Shown here: positions 1 to 8,395 of the stretch, in pieces | Position numbering within the stretch: the stretch's first letter is position 1 | Layout: each line of letters begins with the position of its first letter | From: JBFLVT01 sp036804525 | GTDB lineage: Bacteria; Bacillota; Desulfotomaculia; Desulfotomaculales; JASEER01 | Length of the DNA: 64,000 nt | Reading direction: 5' to 3' | NCBI GenBank assembly: GCA_036804525.1 | Contig: DAIRSE010000006.1 | Span: 26,970 to 90,969, forward strand | Translations under genes and position numbers: made by a program | The notes under the pieces: generated by a model | The model's input: only the letters and a program-made list of their open reading frames with translations | What the model was told of the DNA's origin: nothing | Database searches by the model: none

Positions 1-407
1 AAGGACTGCCGGGCAGGAATGTCCAGAGCCGTCGCCATCCCGGCAACAAAGGCAAGCACGAGGACGTGCCAGTATCTGACGGCATCCAGGGCGACCAGCA
101 ACCCCAGGACCAGTGCGGTAAACATCAGGCAGATCTGTGTAGCGATAATCAACTTGCGCTTGGGTAAACGATCAGCAATGACCCCGCTGATTAACGAAAA
201 CAGGAGAATAGGCACATACTGGGCGGCCCCCAGCAACCCGAGCAGGAAAGCGGAGTCAGTCAGTTCCAGTACCAGCCAGGCCTGGGCGACGCTCTGCATC
301 CACGAGCCGGTGACCGAGACGGCCTGCCCCATCCAGAAGATACGGTAATTACGATGCTTCAAAGCGGCCAGCGGCCGCGCCTTATCTATTTTTCCTCCAA
401 TACCCAA
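1..407 (-). CDS. MFS transporter, N-terminal part (cut by window edge)
   Basis: This is the N-terminal ~135 residues of a major facilitator superfamily transporter of the MFS_3 (enterobactin-exporter-like) type; the rest lies beyond base 1. After a short basic leader it shows the family's opening segment (HRNYRIFWMGQAVS), then hydrophobic helices and the loop DRLPKRK after helix 2, the usual MFS charged loop. The start is a TTG at 407-405, with GGAGGG six bases upstream; there is no better ATG. The substrate cannot be told from this part; drug or siderophore export is only a guess. It is transcribed leftwards, away from the gene at 674. Confidence 0.8.
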   Translation of the reverse strand, partial: MGIGGKIDKARPLAALKHRNYRIFWMGQAVSVTGSWMQSVAQAWLVLELTDSAFLLGLLGAAQYVPILLFSLISGVIADRLPKRKLIIATQICLMFTALVLGLLVALDAVRYWHVLVLAFVAGMATALDIPARQS

Positions 408-673
408 TTCAGACCCTCCACAACGCAACCAAGACCTTCATATGGACTAAACCATAAGTGTAAGCCATAAATTTCCAACGGGAAGACTTGCAGCCCCAAC
501 GTCCAATGCTCAACGCTGATATCGTAGCATACCGGCTTAAACTATGTCGAACGCCGCCACTGGTCCGCTGATAAATCTTCTGCACCCGTGGAACAATTCT
601 TTGACGGGGCCTTTTGCTCGCCCGACACAATGGCTGGGTTGGGGAGGCTCAATCCCTGATAGTGGAGGACGAC

Positions 674-1375
674 ATGTCGACTTCGCGCAAATTCCTGGCA
701 ACAGTATTAGCAGTCCTTGTGCTTGCGGCCCTGTGCAACACCTTTTCCCTTCCCCGGCCCCAGTCCGGCGACAACAAGTCATTGCCCGAGGACATAAAAA
801 ATAACTACTTCCTCTCGTACAAAACCCCCCTGTTGGATGGCGATAACAGGGATGGTCAAGAACCTAGCCGTGTTAACGGCCCTATCGGACCTGACACCGT
901 TCCTGAACCACGCTCTTCTCCCATGCAACCCGCACCGGGGGTACAGCCGGAAACCAAACAAACAGCCCCCATACCGGACAAGAACGGGCTGTCACCCATC
1001 GTCGAGAAGTACCGGGCCCGTTTTACAGCTCTGGATGCGGAATACCGGGAACGGTTCTTCGCCCTGGGCAAACAGGCGTACGATGAATACGTCGTCGTAA
1101 CCGCAGCAGGAGGCCAAGTGTCCAGGGCCAGGATTATTGCAAGGTACCTCGTGCTGGCCAAGCAACTCGAAAGAGAATACGACCGCGACTTCCAAGCAAT
1201 AGCCGGCGAAATGGCGCAGGAGCTTGCCCTCGCCGGCCTGCCGGAAGATCTCGTCAGCCAGGCGGAAGCAGCCCACTCGGCCAGGAAACAGGAGCTTAGG
1301 AGGCTGTTATACGAAAAAGGGAGGGAAATTATCGATAAAGACGCTGTACTCAAGCAAAATCTGCGAAACCTCTAA
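674..1375 (+). CDS. Secreted or membrane-anchored helical protein, unknown function
   Basis: A 233-residue protein of no recognised family. It has an N-terminal signal or anchor segment (residues ~5-22, hydrophobic after SRK), a Pro/Asp-rich low-complexity stretch to about residue 100, and a charged, probably all-helical C-terminal half rich in Glu, Arg and Ala. The start at 674 is chosen over an in-frame start 60 bases upstream because GTGGAGG lies seven bases before it. It ends 12 bases before the convergent DUF218 gene. The architecture suggests an envelope protein facing outwards; no function is claimed. Confidence 0.65.
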   Translation: MSTSRKFLATVLAVLVLAALCNTFSLPRPQSGDNKSLPEDIKNNYFLSYKTPLLDGDNRDGQEPSRVNGPIGPDTVPEPRSSPMQPAPGVQPETKQTAPIPDKNGLSPIVEKYRARFTALDAEYRERFFALGKQAYDEYVVVTAAGGQVSRARIIARYLVLAKQLEREYDRDFQAIAGEMAQELALAGLPEDLVSQAEAAHSARKQELRRLLYEKGREIIDKDAVLKQNLRNL

Positions 1376-1387
1376 ACAATTGCGCCA

Positions 1388-2059
1388 TCAGTGGCCGTCC
1401 GCAGGGTTGAGCTGCTTCTGGTAGCCTGGAAGGTGGAGCACCGCCAGTTTCAGGTATTCGGATAGAACAATTGATTGGCCGCCCGGAGTACGCCACCAGC
1501 TTTCGGGATCAAACCAGCTTTGGGACGCCGAATAACTCAGCTTGATACCGGACTCCCGGTATAACCGGTCAAAAACGTACTTTACCCGGCGCATGTGGTA
1601 CGGCGAGGAAACGACCACCGCCGAATGAAGGCCTCTTTCTACAAGTAAAGGCCTGGTAAAGAGCGCATTCTCGATGGTGTTGCCGGCCCTGTCCTCCATG
1701 ATGACCATGGACGGCGGCACCCCCAGCCGGATGGCGTGGTCCCGCATCATTTCGGCGGCCGTCAGCGAAGCATAAACCTTCCCCCCGGACACAAGGATCA
1801 GCGGGGCCACACCCTTGTTGTAAAGTTCAACGGCGTGCTCCAGCCGCTCGCCCTTGTCGCCTGAAAGGACAACGATCACGTCAGCCCGGACCGGTGTAGT
1901 GTCCACAACCAGGTACTCCCCCACATAAGGCAACATCGCCAGCACAAGCACGGCGACGGCCGCCAGGATGCCTGCCGCCGCCAGAGCCTTCCTAAACCAA
2001 AACCTGACCCGGTCTAAAAAAACCTGCCAGCGTGTCTTTAGGAGCCCCTTGAACTTCAT
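1388..2059 (-). CDS. YdcF/SanA-like DUF218 membrane protein
   Basis: A 223-residue DUF218 (ElyC/SanA/YdcF) protein. One transmembrane helix lies near residues 22-46. The domain follows, with VIVVLSGDKGERLEHA (the family's V-L-G-G-x-x-x-R motif region), the LILVSGG strand and the late SSPYHMRRVKYVF motif. DUF218 proteins have been linked to envelope or peptidoglycan precursor metabolism, but biochemical roles are poorly defined. The start at the ATG at 2059 is chosen; an upstream TTG at 2098 in frame would add 13 residues without a better ribosome binding site. It is divergent from the spoIID-like gene. Confidence 0.8.
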   Translation of the reverse strand: MKFKGLLKTRWQVFLDRVRFWFRKALAAAGILAAVAVLVLAMLPYVGEYLVVDTTPVRADVIVVLSGDKGERLEHAVELYNKGVAPLILVSGGKVYASLTAAEMMRDHAIRLGVPPSMVIMEDRAGNTIENALFTRPLLVERGLHSAVVVSSPYHMRRVKYVFDRLYRESGIKLSYSASQSWFDPESWWRTPGGQSIVLSEYLKLAVLHLPGYQKQLNPADGH

Positions 2060-2264
2060 CTTTCCCTGACGTCCCAAACTTAAACGCCTCCGGTGCAACC
2101 GCCAGGCCTGCCTGAAGAACAGTGCCCGGGAAGTGAAATAACGGCTCTTCGGTTCGGGAACACTCCTGAGAATGCGCCTATAGAATTCAGCCTACAAGGA
2201 TATGATAAGTGACAAAGATGAGGAAGGCCACAAAAATCTAAGACATTGCGGTGAGGTGATTTAG

Positions 2265-3230
2265 ATGCGCCCGATCGGTGTAAAATTACTGGTTATCCTA
2301 ACCGTGATCGGCCTGCTTCTTGGGGCGGCATCCTGCGTTGACCGTGGCAGGGCGGCACGAAAACCTGCTATCCCCCAGAGCATCAGCCAGGGCCAGGACC
2401 AGGAACCCCGTCTCAAGGTCTTTATTAAGGAGACCGGTGAAATTAGGGAAATGGGGCTGGAAGAGTACGTTACGAACGTTGTGGCCGGTGAAATGAAAAA
2501 CTTCTTTCCCGAAAACGCCCTTGCCGCCCAGGCGATCCTGGCGCGGACCTTTGTGCTCCAGTTCGTGAGTACAAAGAAGCAGTCAAGCCTCAACCCTAAT
2601 GCCCACATCTCCACCGACTTTGAGGAAGCCCAGGCCTGGAACCCGAAAAACGTAAACCCACGAATCAGGAGAGCTGTAAAGCGCACCCGCGGCGAGGTCG
2701 TGACTTATCGGGGCAATTACGTTAACGCTTGGTTCTTCTCCCATGCCGGCGGCATTACGGCGACAGCCAAGGAAGGACTTAACTTTAAAGGGGCAGAGCC
2801 CCCGTACATCAAGGTAGTCAAGTCGCCGGACGCTCCGGAAGCGCCTGACGAATTCGCCAACTGGAGGGCCGAGTTCACCAAGCAGGAGGTTGCCGCCGCC
2901 CTGGCCAAAATCGGTAAACAACCCGGCTCCATCGATTCCATCAAAGTCCTGGATCGGGGCCCTTCGGGACGGGCAACCAGGATGCAGATCGGCAACGCGG
3001 TTGTAATGGCCCCCGATTTTCGCGTCGCCCTGGACAGCATGAAGATGAAGTCAACGCTCCTGACCAGCGCCCGGGTTGAAGGAGACAAGGTTATTTTAGC
3101 CGGCAAAGGCTTCGGTCACGGCGTGGGCATGAGCCAGTGGGGCGCCTACACATTAGCAAAACGGAACCGATCACCCGAAGACATCATCAGGTACTACTTT
3201 AAAGGTGTAGACATCGTTAAACTATATTAG
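2265..3230 (+). CDS. SpoIID/LytB-domain protein, putative lipoprotein
   Basis: A 321-residue protein of the SpoIID family, whose sporulation member is a lytic transglycosylase acting on peptidoglycan during engulfment. A signal segment ends in LGAASC, a plausible lipobox with Cys24. The SpoIID domain starts at about residue 50 (MGLEEYVTNVVAGEM, then ENALAAQAILART). The C-terminal signature FGHGVGMSQWGAY is near residues 285-300. GTGAGGTGAT lies seven bases before the ATG. It is monocistronic, with no sporulation partners nearby, so it may be a SpoIID paralogue and not SpoIID itself. It probably remodels the wall outside the membrane. Confidence 0.85.
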   Translation: MRPIGVKLLVILTVIGLLLGAASCVDRGRAARKPAIPQSISQGQDQEPRLKVFIKETGEIREMGLEEYVTNVVAGEMKNFFPENALAAQAILARTFVLQFVSTKKQSSLNPNAHISTDFEEAQAWNPKNVNPRIRRAVKRTRGEVVTYRGNYVNAWFFSHAGGITATAKEGLNFKGAEPPYIKVVKSPDAPEAPDEFANWRAEFTKQEVAAALAKIGKQPGSIDSIKVLDRGPSGRATRMQIGNAVVMAPDFRVALDSMKMKSTLLTSARVEGDKVILAGKGFGHGVGMSQWGAYTLAKRNRSPEDIIRYYFKGVDIVKLY

Positions 3231-3343
3231 GCATCAGGCATTAAGCATCAGGAAATAGAGAGTTTGAACAGGACGCCTATTCCTATGCGAACGCCAGGAA
3301 GAGATGCTCTACGATGGACTTAAAGAACAATAGTTGCTAAAGA
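3231..3343. repeat. Degenerate short repeats in a gene gap
   Basis: The gap opens with near-tandem copies of the word GCATCAGG/GCATTAAG at 3231-3252, just after the spoIID-like stop. Similar short-word tracts occur in other gaps of this window (around 4391-4420, 19744-19780, 32320-32345, 41850-41880 and 41936-41960). No gene is seen here. Confidence 0.4.
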
Positions 3344-4390
3344 TCACCCTGAGACTTCCCGGGCAACCTTTAAAGCGTAAGCGATATCGTTGCGGTTGAC
3401 GTCCTTGTGGGTAACGAAGCGAACGAGCCGCGGGCCGAAGGAAACGCAGCGGACACCCCTTTTACCCAGGGCGGTGATCACCTCGGTAGAGGTGAGCCCG
3501 ATGGTTTCCGCCACGATGATATTGGTTTGCACGGTAGAAAGGTCCACCTTTAAGCCCTCCACGCCGGCAAGCCCTTCCGCCAGGATCCGCGCATTGTAAT
3601 GGTCCTCGGCCAGCTCGGGGATGCGCCTGAGCGCCACCAGGCCCGCCGCCGCCAGCACTCCTGCCTGGCGCATACCCCCGCCGAGGGCCTTGCGGTACTT
3701 GCGGGCCCGTTCGATAAAGGCCTTTGTCCCCGCGAGAAGGGATCCGACAGGGGCGGCCAGGCCCTTCGACAGGCAGAACATTACTGAGTCGCAGTATTTC
3801 GTAAAAGCGGTTGCCGGTACTCCGGAGGCCACGGCGGCATTGAAAATCCGGGCGCCGTCCAGGTGTACGGCCAGGCCCCGCTCTTTGGCCAGGGCGTACA
3901 GCTCGGCCATCATTTCAGCAGGGACGATCGTTCCCCCTCCCCGGTTAAAGGTGTTTTCGAGGCAGACCAGGCGGGTACGCGGGAAATGGATATCGGCCGG
4001 CCGTAAGGCGGCTTTCAGCCTGTCAACCCCTTCGGGCGACAGCAGTCCATCAACAGGCCGCATCTGTACGCCTGCGAGCATGGCTGGCGAACCTACCTCG
4101 TAATAGTAAATATGGGCTTCGGCATCGGCGATAACCTCGTCACCCCTCTCGGTGTGGGCAAGAACGGCGATCTGGTTGCCCATGGTACCGCTGGGCACAA
4201 AGAGTGCAGCCTCTTTACCGACCAGGGAGGCGGCTTCCTCTTCCAGGTGGATTACCGTCGGATCCTCTCCAAAAACGTCGTCACCTACTTCGGCCTGTGC
4301 CATTGCCCTGCGCATCTCATCGGTAGGCCTGGTGATCGTGTCACTTCGCAAATCCACAACCCTGATGGCAAACAACCTCCCGTCCAGCAT
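3344..4390 (-). CDS. ltaE: Low-specificity L-threonine aldolase
   Basis: A 348-residue PLP enzyme of the beta-eliminating lyase/threonine aldolase family, which cleaves L-threonine or L-allo-threonine to glycine and acetaldehyde. It has the diagnostic VDLRSDTITRPT opening (residues 12-22), GDDVFGEDP, VPSGTMGN (65-72), LDGARI (178-182) and the PLP lysine in CLSKG (Lys209). The annotated start is the ATG at 4390, which has no good ribosome binding site. A GGGAGG lies nine bases before an ATC codon at residue 9, and no normal start codon sits at that spot. Homologues begin close to VVDLRSDT, so the true start is uncertain. It is monocistronic. Confidence 0.92.
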   Translation of the reverse strand: MLDGRLFAIRVVDLRSDTITRPTDEMRRAMAQAEVGDDVFGEDPTVIHLEEEAASLVGKEAALFVPSGTMGNQIAVLAHTERGDEVIADAEAHIYYYEVGSPAMLAGVQMRPVDGLLSPEGVDRLKAALRPADIHFPRTRLVCLENTFNRGGGTIVPAEMMAELYALAKERGLAVHLDGARIFNAAVASGVPATAFTKYCDSVMFCLSKGLAAPVGSLLAGTKAFIERARKYRKALGGGMRQAGVLAAAGLVALRRIPELAEDHYNARILAEGLAGVEGLKVDLSTVQTNIIVAETIGLTSTEVITALGKRGVRCVSFGPRLVRFVTHKDVNRNDIAYALKVAREVSG

Positions 4391-4463
4391 TCAACATTCG
4401 GGCATTCAGCATTCCTGCCCATATTTTGCCTTGAAATATACCAATTCCTTCACAAGGGGCAAA

Positions 4464-4503
4464 GAAAAAGCAGCAGCCCCCGCGAAGGGTTCCGCTGCTT
4501 TTC
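4464..4503 (-). terminator. Rho-independent terminator
   Basis: On the minus strand AAAAGCAGC pairs with GCTGCTTTT around a C/G-rich loop and is followed by TTTTTC. It lies 35 bases past the stop of the PrcB/Gmad2 lipoprotein gene and ends its transcript. Confidence 0.85.
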
Positions 4504-4537
4504 CACAATACCAAATACCAAAATCCGTGCTTCCCGG

Positions 4538-5320
4538 CTAACGGTCCAATTCAAGCTCCACAACGTCGAGCTTGCTGCCGTCTTTCGCGCTGGGCTGGAA
4601 CAATAGCAGCTTGGCTGCCTCCGGCGGGACCTGGTTCAGGTTCAACTCAAAGTAGCCCCAGTGGGGACCTCCCGCGGCAGCCATAACAAAACCTTGGGCA
4701 AGGATTTGACCGGCCTCGTTTTGCAGCTCGTAACTGACCGTGGCCTCAAAGACCCTGGCGATGCCGGCGACGTCAACCGCCCCGGGACTGCTTGCAAAGG
4801 ACGAAACGATGATGTTGCTGTTTTCGGAGCGCCGGACACTGTTCAGGGTGCTCTTAAGCCCGACAACCTGGGGGAACTCCCCGCCCGCAGCATCTTGGAA
4901 ACTTACTTTCTTGAAAACCCCGTCAACCGCCGCGACCGCGTAAGGGTGCGTAATCACCAGCGCGACCGCATCACCGGGCTTTGGTTCGGCCAGGGCGCTT
5001 TTAACGATGAGACGGTCACCCTGCCGGTCGATACCGGTAATCTCCGCTTTATATCCTGCAGTAGGTTTTTCGCCGTAGCTCACAATCAGGTAAGTTTTCC
5101 CGTCGACGGGAATAGCCAAAGCAACCTGCATCGGCTTTAGAGTCTCAAGAGCAGCCGTAACCTCCTTCGGATAGGCGGTCTGTTCGCCGCCCGGCGGGGG
5201 CGCGATGTCAGACGGCGGATTAGGCGCCGGACCAGGTCCTGGGGGAGCTGTACAGCCAAAGAAAGAAACGGATACGGATAGGAACAGCACCAGGAACAAC
5301 AGCAATGAGGTCTTCCGCAT
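4538..5320 (-). CDS. Lipoprotein with PrcB-type and Gmad2 domains
   Basis: A 260-residue predicted lipoprotein: a signal peptide ending in SFFGC (Cys23), then a Pro-rich linker to about residue 50. The first domain (~55-130) holds YLIVSYGEKPTAGY, the signature of the protease-complex PrcB C-terminal family. The second (~165-260), beginning NIIVSSFASSPGAVDVAG, is a Gmad2 immunoglobulin-like domain, common in sporulation and germination proteins. Both are protein-interaction folds, and no catalytic residues are apparent. It has its own promoter region and terminator, so it is monocistronic. A role in spore or cell-surface assembly is inference. Confidence 0.82.
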   Translation of the reverse strand: MRKTSLLLFLVLFLSVSVSFFGCTAPPGPGPAPNPPSDIAPPPGGEQTAYPKEVTAALETLKPMQVALAIPVDGKTYLIVSYGEKPTAGYKAEITGIDRQGDRLIVKSALAEPKPGDAVALVITHPYAVAAVDGVFKKVSFQDAAGGEFPQVVGLKSTLNSVRRSENSNIIVSSFASSPGAVDVAGIARVFEATVSYELQNEAGQILAQGFVMAAAGGPHWGYFELNLNQVPPEAAKLLLFQPSAKDGSKLDVVELELDR

Positions 5321-5597
5321 CGTGTTCTGCCTCCTGTCAGGTCAGATTTAATCATTAAACCCCTATACCTCAGAAATTGTGACGGAAATTCAAGCACCGG
5401 CAAGTCAGTCCTAGACCTTCTAATACTTAGTTTATCGTGATAAATCTGAAATATTGCAAAAATTGGCACTACTGTTACGTAGGAAAAATCACACCTATTT
5501 ACCGAATTAATCTACAAGATGCCAATTAGGGAGGTGATGTGAGTATCTGCCACTCTTAAGAGTAAAGAGCAAAACATTTAGCAACGAGGAGGTAAGA

Positions 5598-6368
5598 ATG
5601 GGTCTGCGTAAAATTTGCATTATGCTGCTTATCCTGGCCATTAGCACTCTATTGACCGGCAGCTGCGCCTATGCCGCTAACTACACCGTAAAACCCGGGG
5701 ATTCCCTCTACCTGATCGCCAAGCGTTACGGCCTGTCACCTGAAACGATACGCAAGGTCAACAACCTGCCCGGCACCACAATCTACCCCGGACAGGTGCT
5801 CTATATCCCTGTTGACACCAAGTATACCGTTAAGCGCGGAGACACTCTCTTCAAGATCGGCCAGCGCTTTGGCGTGCCTTACCGGGAGATCGCCAGGGCC
5901 AACGGGCTCAGCCTTTACAAACCCATTTATCCGGGTCAGGTTTTGCGGATTCCGCAGGGTAGCCAGGCCTCCCGAAGCGGAGCGCGTCAATATGTCATTC
6001 CCTGTTCAGCGAATGAGCTCGACCTTCTGGCCCGGCTGATTGCCGCCGAGGCTGACGGCGAACCTTACAGCGGCCAGGTCGCGGTAGGAGCCGTAGTCGT
6101 GAACAGGGTGTTGAGCAAGAAGTTTCCCGACAACATCAGGGACGTTATTTACGAGGTGAACAACGGTCACTATCAGTTCACCCCGGTACTCAACGGCTGG
6201 ATTCACCGACCAGCCACGTCCACATCGCTGGCCGCGGCGCGGGATGCCTTAAGAGGATCCGACCCAAGCAGGGGCGCTCTTTACTTTTTCGCTCCCCCCA
6301 TTACAAACAAGTTTCTCCTGGCGAGACCAATTACAACTGTAATCGGCAGCTTCGTGTTCACTATCTAG
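5598..6368 (+). CDS. LysM-repeat cell wall hydrolase, SleB family
   Basis: A 256-residue exported hydrolase. The signal peptide (1-26) ends in AYA, followed by two LysM repeats (~28-72 and ~75-118, each opening YTVKPGDSLY or YTVKRGDTLF) that bind peptidoglycan glycan. A C-terminal hydrolase_2/SleB domain begins at about 140 (LLARLIAAEADGEPYSGQVAVG, with the catalytic Glu in AAEADGE). SleB-type enzymes are lytic transglycosylases that degrade spore cortex or the germ-cell wall. GAGGAGGT lies six bases before the ATG. It is monocistronic, with a terminator directly after. It fits a spore-former; whether it acts in germination or in growth is not clear. Confidence 0.9.
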   Translation: MGLRKICIMLLILAISTLLTGSCAYAANYTVKPGDSLYLIAKRYGLSPETIRKVNNLPGTTIYPGQVLYIPVDTKYTVKRGDTLFKIGQRFGVPYREIARANGLSLYKPIYPGQVLRIPQGSQASRSGARQYVIPCSANELDLLARLIAAEADGEPYSGQVAVGAVVVNRVLSKKFPDNIRDVIYEVNNGHYQFTPVLNGWIHRPATSTSLAAARDALRGSDPSRGALYFFAPPITNKFLLARPITTVIGSFVFTI

Positions 6369-6377
6369 CTGACAACC

Positions 6378-6404
6378 AGGGCGCCCTATTGCGGGGCGCC
6401 CTTT
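6378..6404. terminator. Bidirectional terminator between convergent genes
   Basis: AGGGCGCCC and GGGCGCCCT form a strong stem just after the LysM-SleB stop, followed by TTTA. The opposite arm overlaps the last codons of the convergent amidotransferase gene. Confidence 0.7.
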
Positions 6405-7117
6405 ACTTCCAGACCAAAGCACTCCTTCAGCCAGTTACGGCAAAACCTCTGGCCCAACAGGCTATATTTCTCTTCTTTGCGCTTGGTTTCCTGCAGGATT
6501 TTCCGGGCCAATTTTGGCCCTCCCTCTTCAAGCAATTCTTCCGCATAGGCAGCTACCCATTCCCTGACCATATCGCCCGTAACCTCAAGGTGAAACTGCA
6601 GGGCCAAAACGTTCTTCCCAAAACTAAAAGCCTGGTTGAGACACCGCCTGCTGCTGCCGAGAAGCTGGGCGTACGGCGGAATGTCAAAGGTATCCCCGTG
6701 CCACTGAAACACGCTGAATTCACGGGGGAACCCCGTAAAGAAGGGTGAAAGGACACCGTTCCTGGTCAGCCTGACCGTATCCCACCCTATTTCCTTAACG
6801 CCGTTAGGGTACACCCTGGCGCCGAGAGCCTTGGCGATCAGCTGCGCGCCCAGGCAAATCCCCAGCACGGGCAAGCCGGCATGCAAGGCTTGCTTGATTA
6901 AGGCATCCACGGTAATTAAGTAAGGGTAGTCTTTCTCTTCGTAAACGTTCATCGGCCCGCCAAGGATGATCAGGGCCTGGTAGCCTTCCAGGCTTTCGGG
7001 AAGCCGGTACCCCGCGTCCATTATCCGGATATCCATGGACCAGCCCGCTTGGCTGATCGCCCTGCCTATCATGCCGGGTCCTTCTATAGTAACGTTCTGT
7101 ACCACCAAAAACCGCAA
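6386..7117 (-). CDS. Class I glutamine amidotransferase
   Basis: A 243-residue stand-alone class I glutamine amidotransferase, GMP-synthase-like. It has the ALIILGGPMNVYE oxyanion-loop motif, the nucleophile Cys in LGICLGAQL (about residue 84) and the catalytic His-x-Glu in LQFHLEV (about residue 175), so it should hydrolyse glutamine. No synthetase partner is adjacent, and the acceptor is unknown; homologues include YfeJ-type proteins. The start is a TTG at 7117 with GGGGG eight bases upstream. It sits between two terminators and is monocistronic. Confidence 0.85.
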   Translation of the reverse strand: MRFLVVQNVTIEGPGMIGRAISQAGWSMDIRIMDAGYRLPESLEGYQALIILGGPMNVYEEKDYPYLITVDALIKQALHAGLPVLGICLGAQLIAKALGARVYPNGVKEIGWDTVRLTRNGVLSPFFTGFPREFSVFQWHGDTFDIPPYAQLLGSSRRCLNQAFSFGKNVLALQFHLEVTGDMVREWVAAYAEELLEEGGPKLARKILQETKRKEEKYSLLGQRFCRNWLKECFGLEVKGAPQ

Positions 7118-7151
7118 AATCTTTTACCCCCTTGATTACACCTAAAAATAT

Positions 7152-7180
7152 AAAGCGCCCCAACTTCAAGGGGCGCCTTT
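7152..7180 (-). terminator. Rho-independent terminator after prmA
   Basis: On the minus strand GCGCCCC pairs with GGGGCGC and is followed by a T-rich run (TTTATATTTTT). It lies ~70 bases past the prmA stop and upstream of the amidotransferase gene. Confidence 0.75.
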
Positions 7181-7251
7181 GCCCGATATTTTAAAAGTAC
7201 CTCGTTGTACCTCACCATTTTCTTACCATCTGCAGCCGCCGCTGTCAACGC

Positions 7252-8124
7252 TCATACGCCTGTCTTTCTGCCGACCAGCGTACTCCAACCCCTGCGCGAC
7301 GTTCTGGCGGCGAGGTCGAACCCGACGGCCAGCATCGCCTCGGCAACAGAGGCTTCCTTCTGTTCCATCACCCCGCTGGCGATCAGGATACCTCCGGGAA
7401 CCAGCCTTTCATAGGCCGGCGGGAAGAGTTCGTAAAGGATTTCGGCCAGGATGTTGGCCGTCATCAGGTCGCATCCACCCTCCAGGTCATCCAGTAGACT
7501 GCTCTCTATAACCTCGATAGTCCCCGCCAGATTGTTTGCGGCGATATTACCTCTTGCGCCTTCTACTGCCACAGGGTCAACGTCTACGGCCCAGACCTTG
7601 CTTGCCCCCAGCAGAGCAGCACCAATCGCCAGGATGCCGGAACCCGTTCCCACGTCATATACCGTTGAACCTGGCACAAGGTATTCTTCCAGGTATTCAA
7701 GGCAGGCTTCAGTGGTTGGATGCGTGCCGCAGCCGAAGGCCAGGGTCGGGGCGAACTCAATGACCAAATCCCCATGCCGCGGCGTATAGTCTTCCCAGAA
7801 CGGCTTAAGCACAAATCTCTTGCCGACGCGTAATATCTTGTGCGTCTGGCGGTAGCATTCGGTCCAGTCCCTGGTGGCGACCTCGGCCACGGTTAAAGGC
7901 GTCTTGATGCCTGTCGTCGAAGTGATTTCCTGCTGTAAAGTCCTGATGATTTGGCCCGAATGCGCCCTGGCCTGAAAATAACCCTTAACGACAATCCCCT
8001 CGGGGCACGTGGCAAGCTCCCGCTCCTCTATTATGCCGTTCCCGGTGACTTCGCGTACAATGTCGCTCACGGCGTCCAGATTCTCGTACGGTACACATAT
8101 GGAAACCTCGATCCAGTACTCCAT
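7252..8124 (-). CDS. prmA: Ribosomal protein L11 methyltransferase
   Basis: A 290-residue SAM-dependent methyltransferase of the PrmA family, which trimethylates lysines and the N-terminus of ribosomal protein L11. After the N-terminal L11-recognition domain come AFGCGTHPTTEACL, the family hallmark, the SAM-binding loop VYDVGTGSGILAIGA, and a later MTANILAEIL in the position of the catalytic N-I-L motif. The start is the ATG at 8124 (MEYWIEV), with GGGGG seven bases upstream; an in-frame ATG eight codons earlier has no site. No heat-shock genes flank it here, although prmA often follows dnaJ. Confidence 0.95.
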   Translation of the reverse strand: MEYWIEVSICVPYENLDAVSDIVREVTGNGIIEERELATCPEGIVVKGYFQARAHSGQIIRTLQQEITSTTGIKTPLTVAEVATRDWTECYRQTHKILRVGKRFVLKPFWEDYTPRHGDLVIEFAPTLAFGCGTHPTTEACLEYLEEYLVPGSTVYDVGTGSGILAIGAALLGASKVWAVDVDPVAVEGARGNIAANNLAGTIEVIESSLLDDLEGGCDLMTANILAEILYELFPPAYERLVPGGILIASGVMEQKEASVAEAMLAVGFDLAARTSRRGWSTLVGRKTGV

Positions 8125-8395
8125 TCCATAACCCCCGGATATCTTCAACGGGCCTCGCGTTAGTTTGAGTTCTATTCCAAGCCGGACAATCCTGCGAACT
8201 GCACATATATCCTGGCAGAAAACCCGAAATTTGTTTACAGACTGTTCAAATACGGTTCATCCTCAGTTCATAACTTCCCTGTTTAATACCATAAAAGAAC
8301 GATCGCAGAAGGAGTGATGCCCTGCACCCTACCCGGTACCGGCTCTGCTTGCTTAACCCTCAAGTGTTGAAATTACTTATGAAAGGAGACTTAAC

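Noticed and set aside
19..348. Open reading frame on the plus strand at the left edge
   Set aside because: It runs antisense through a clear MFS transporter; its sequence has no family character and no ribosome binding site.
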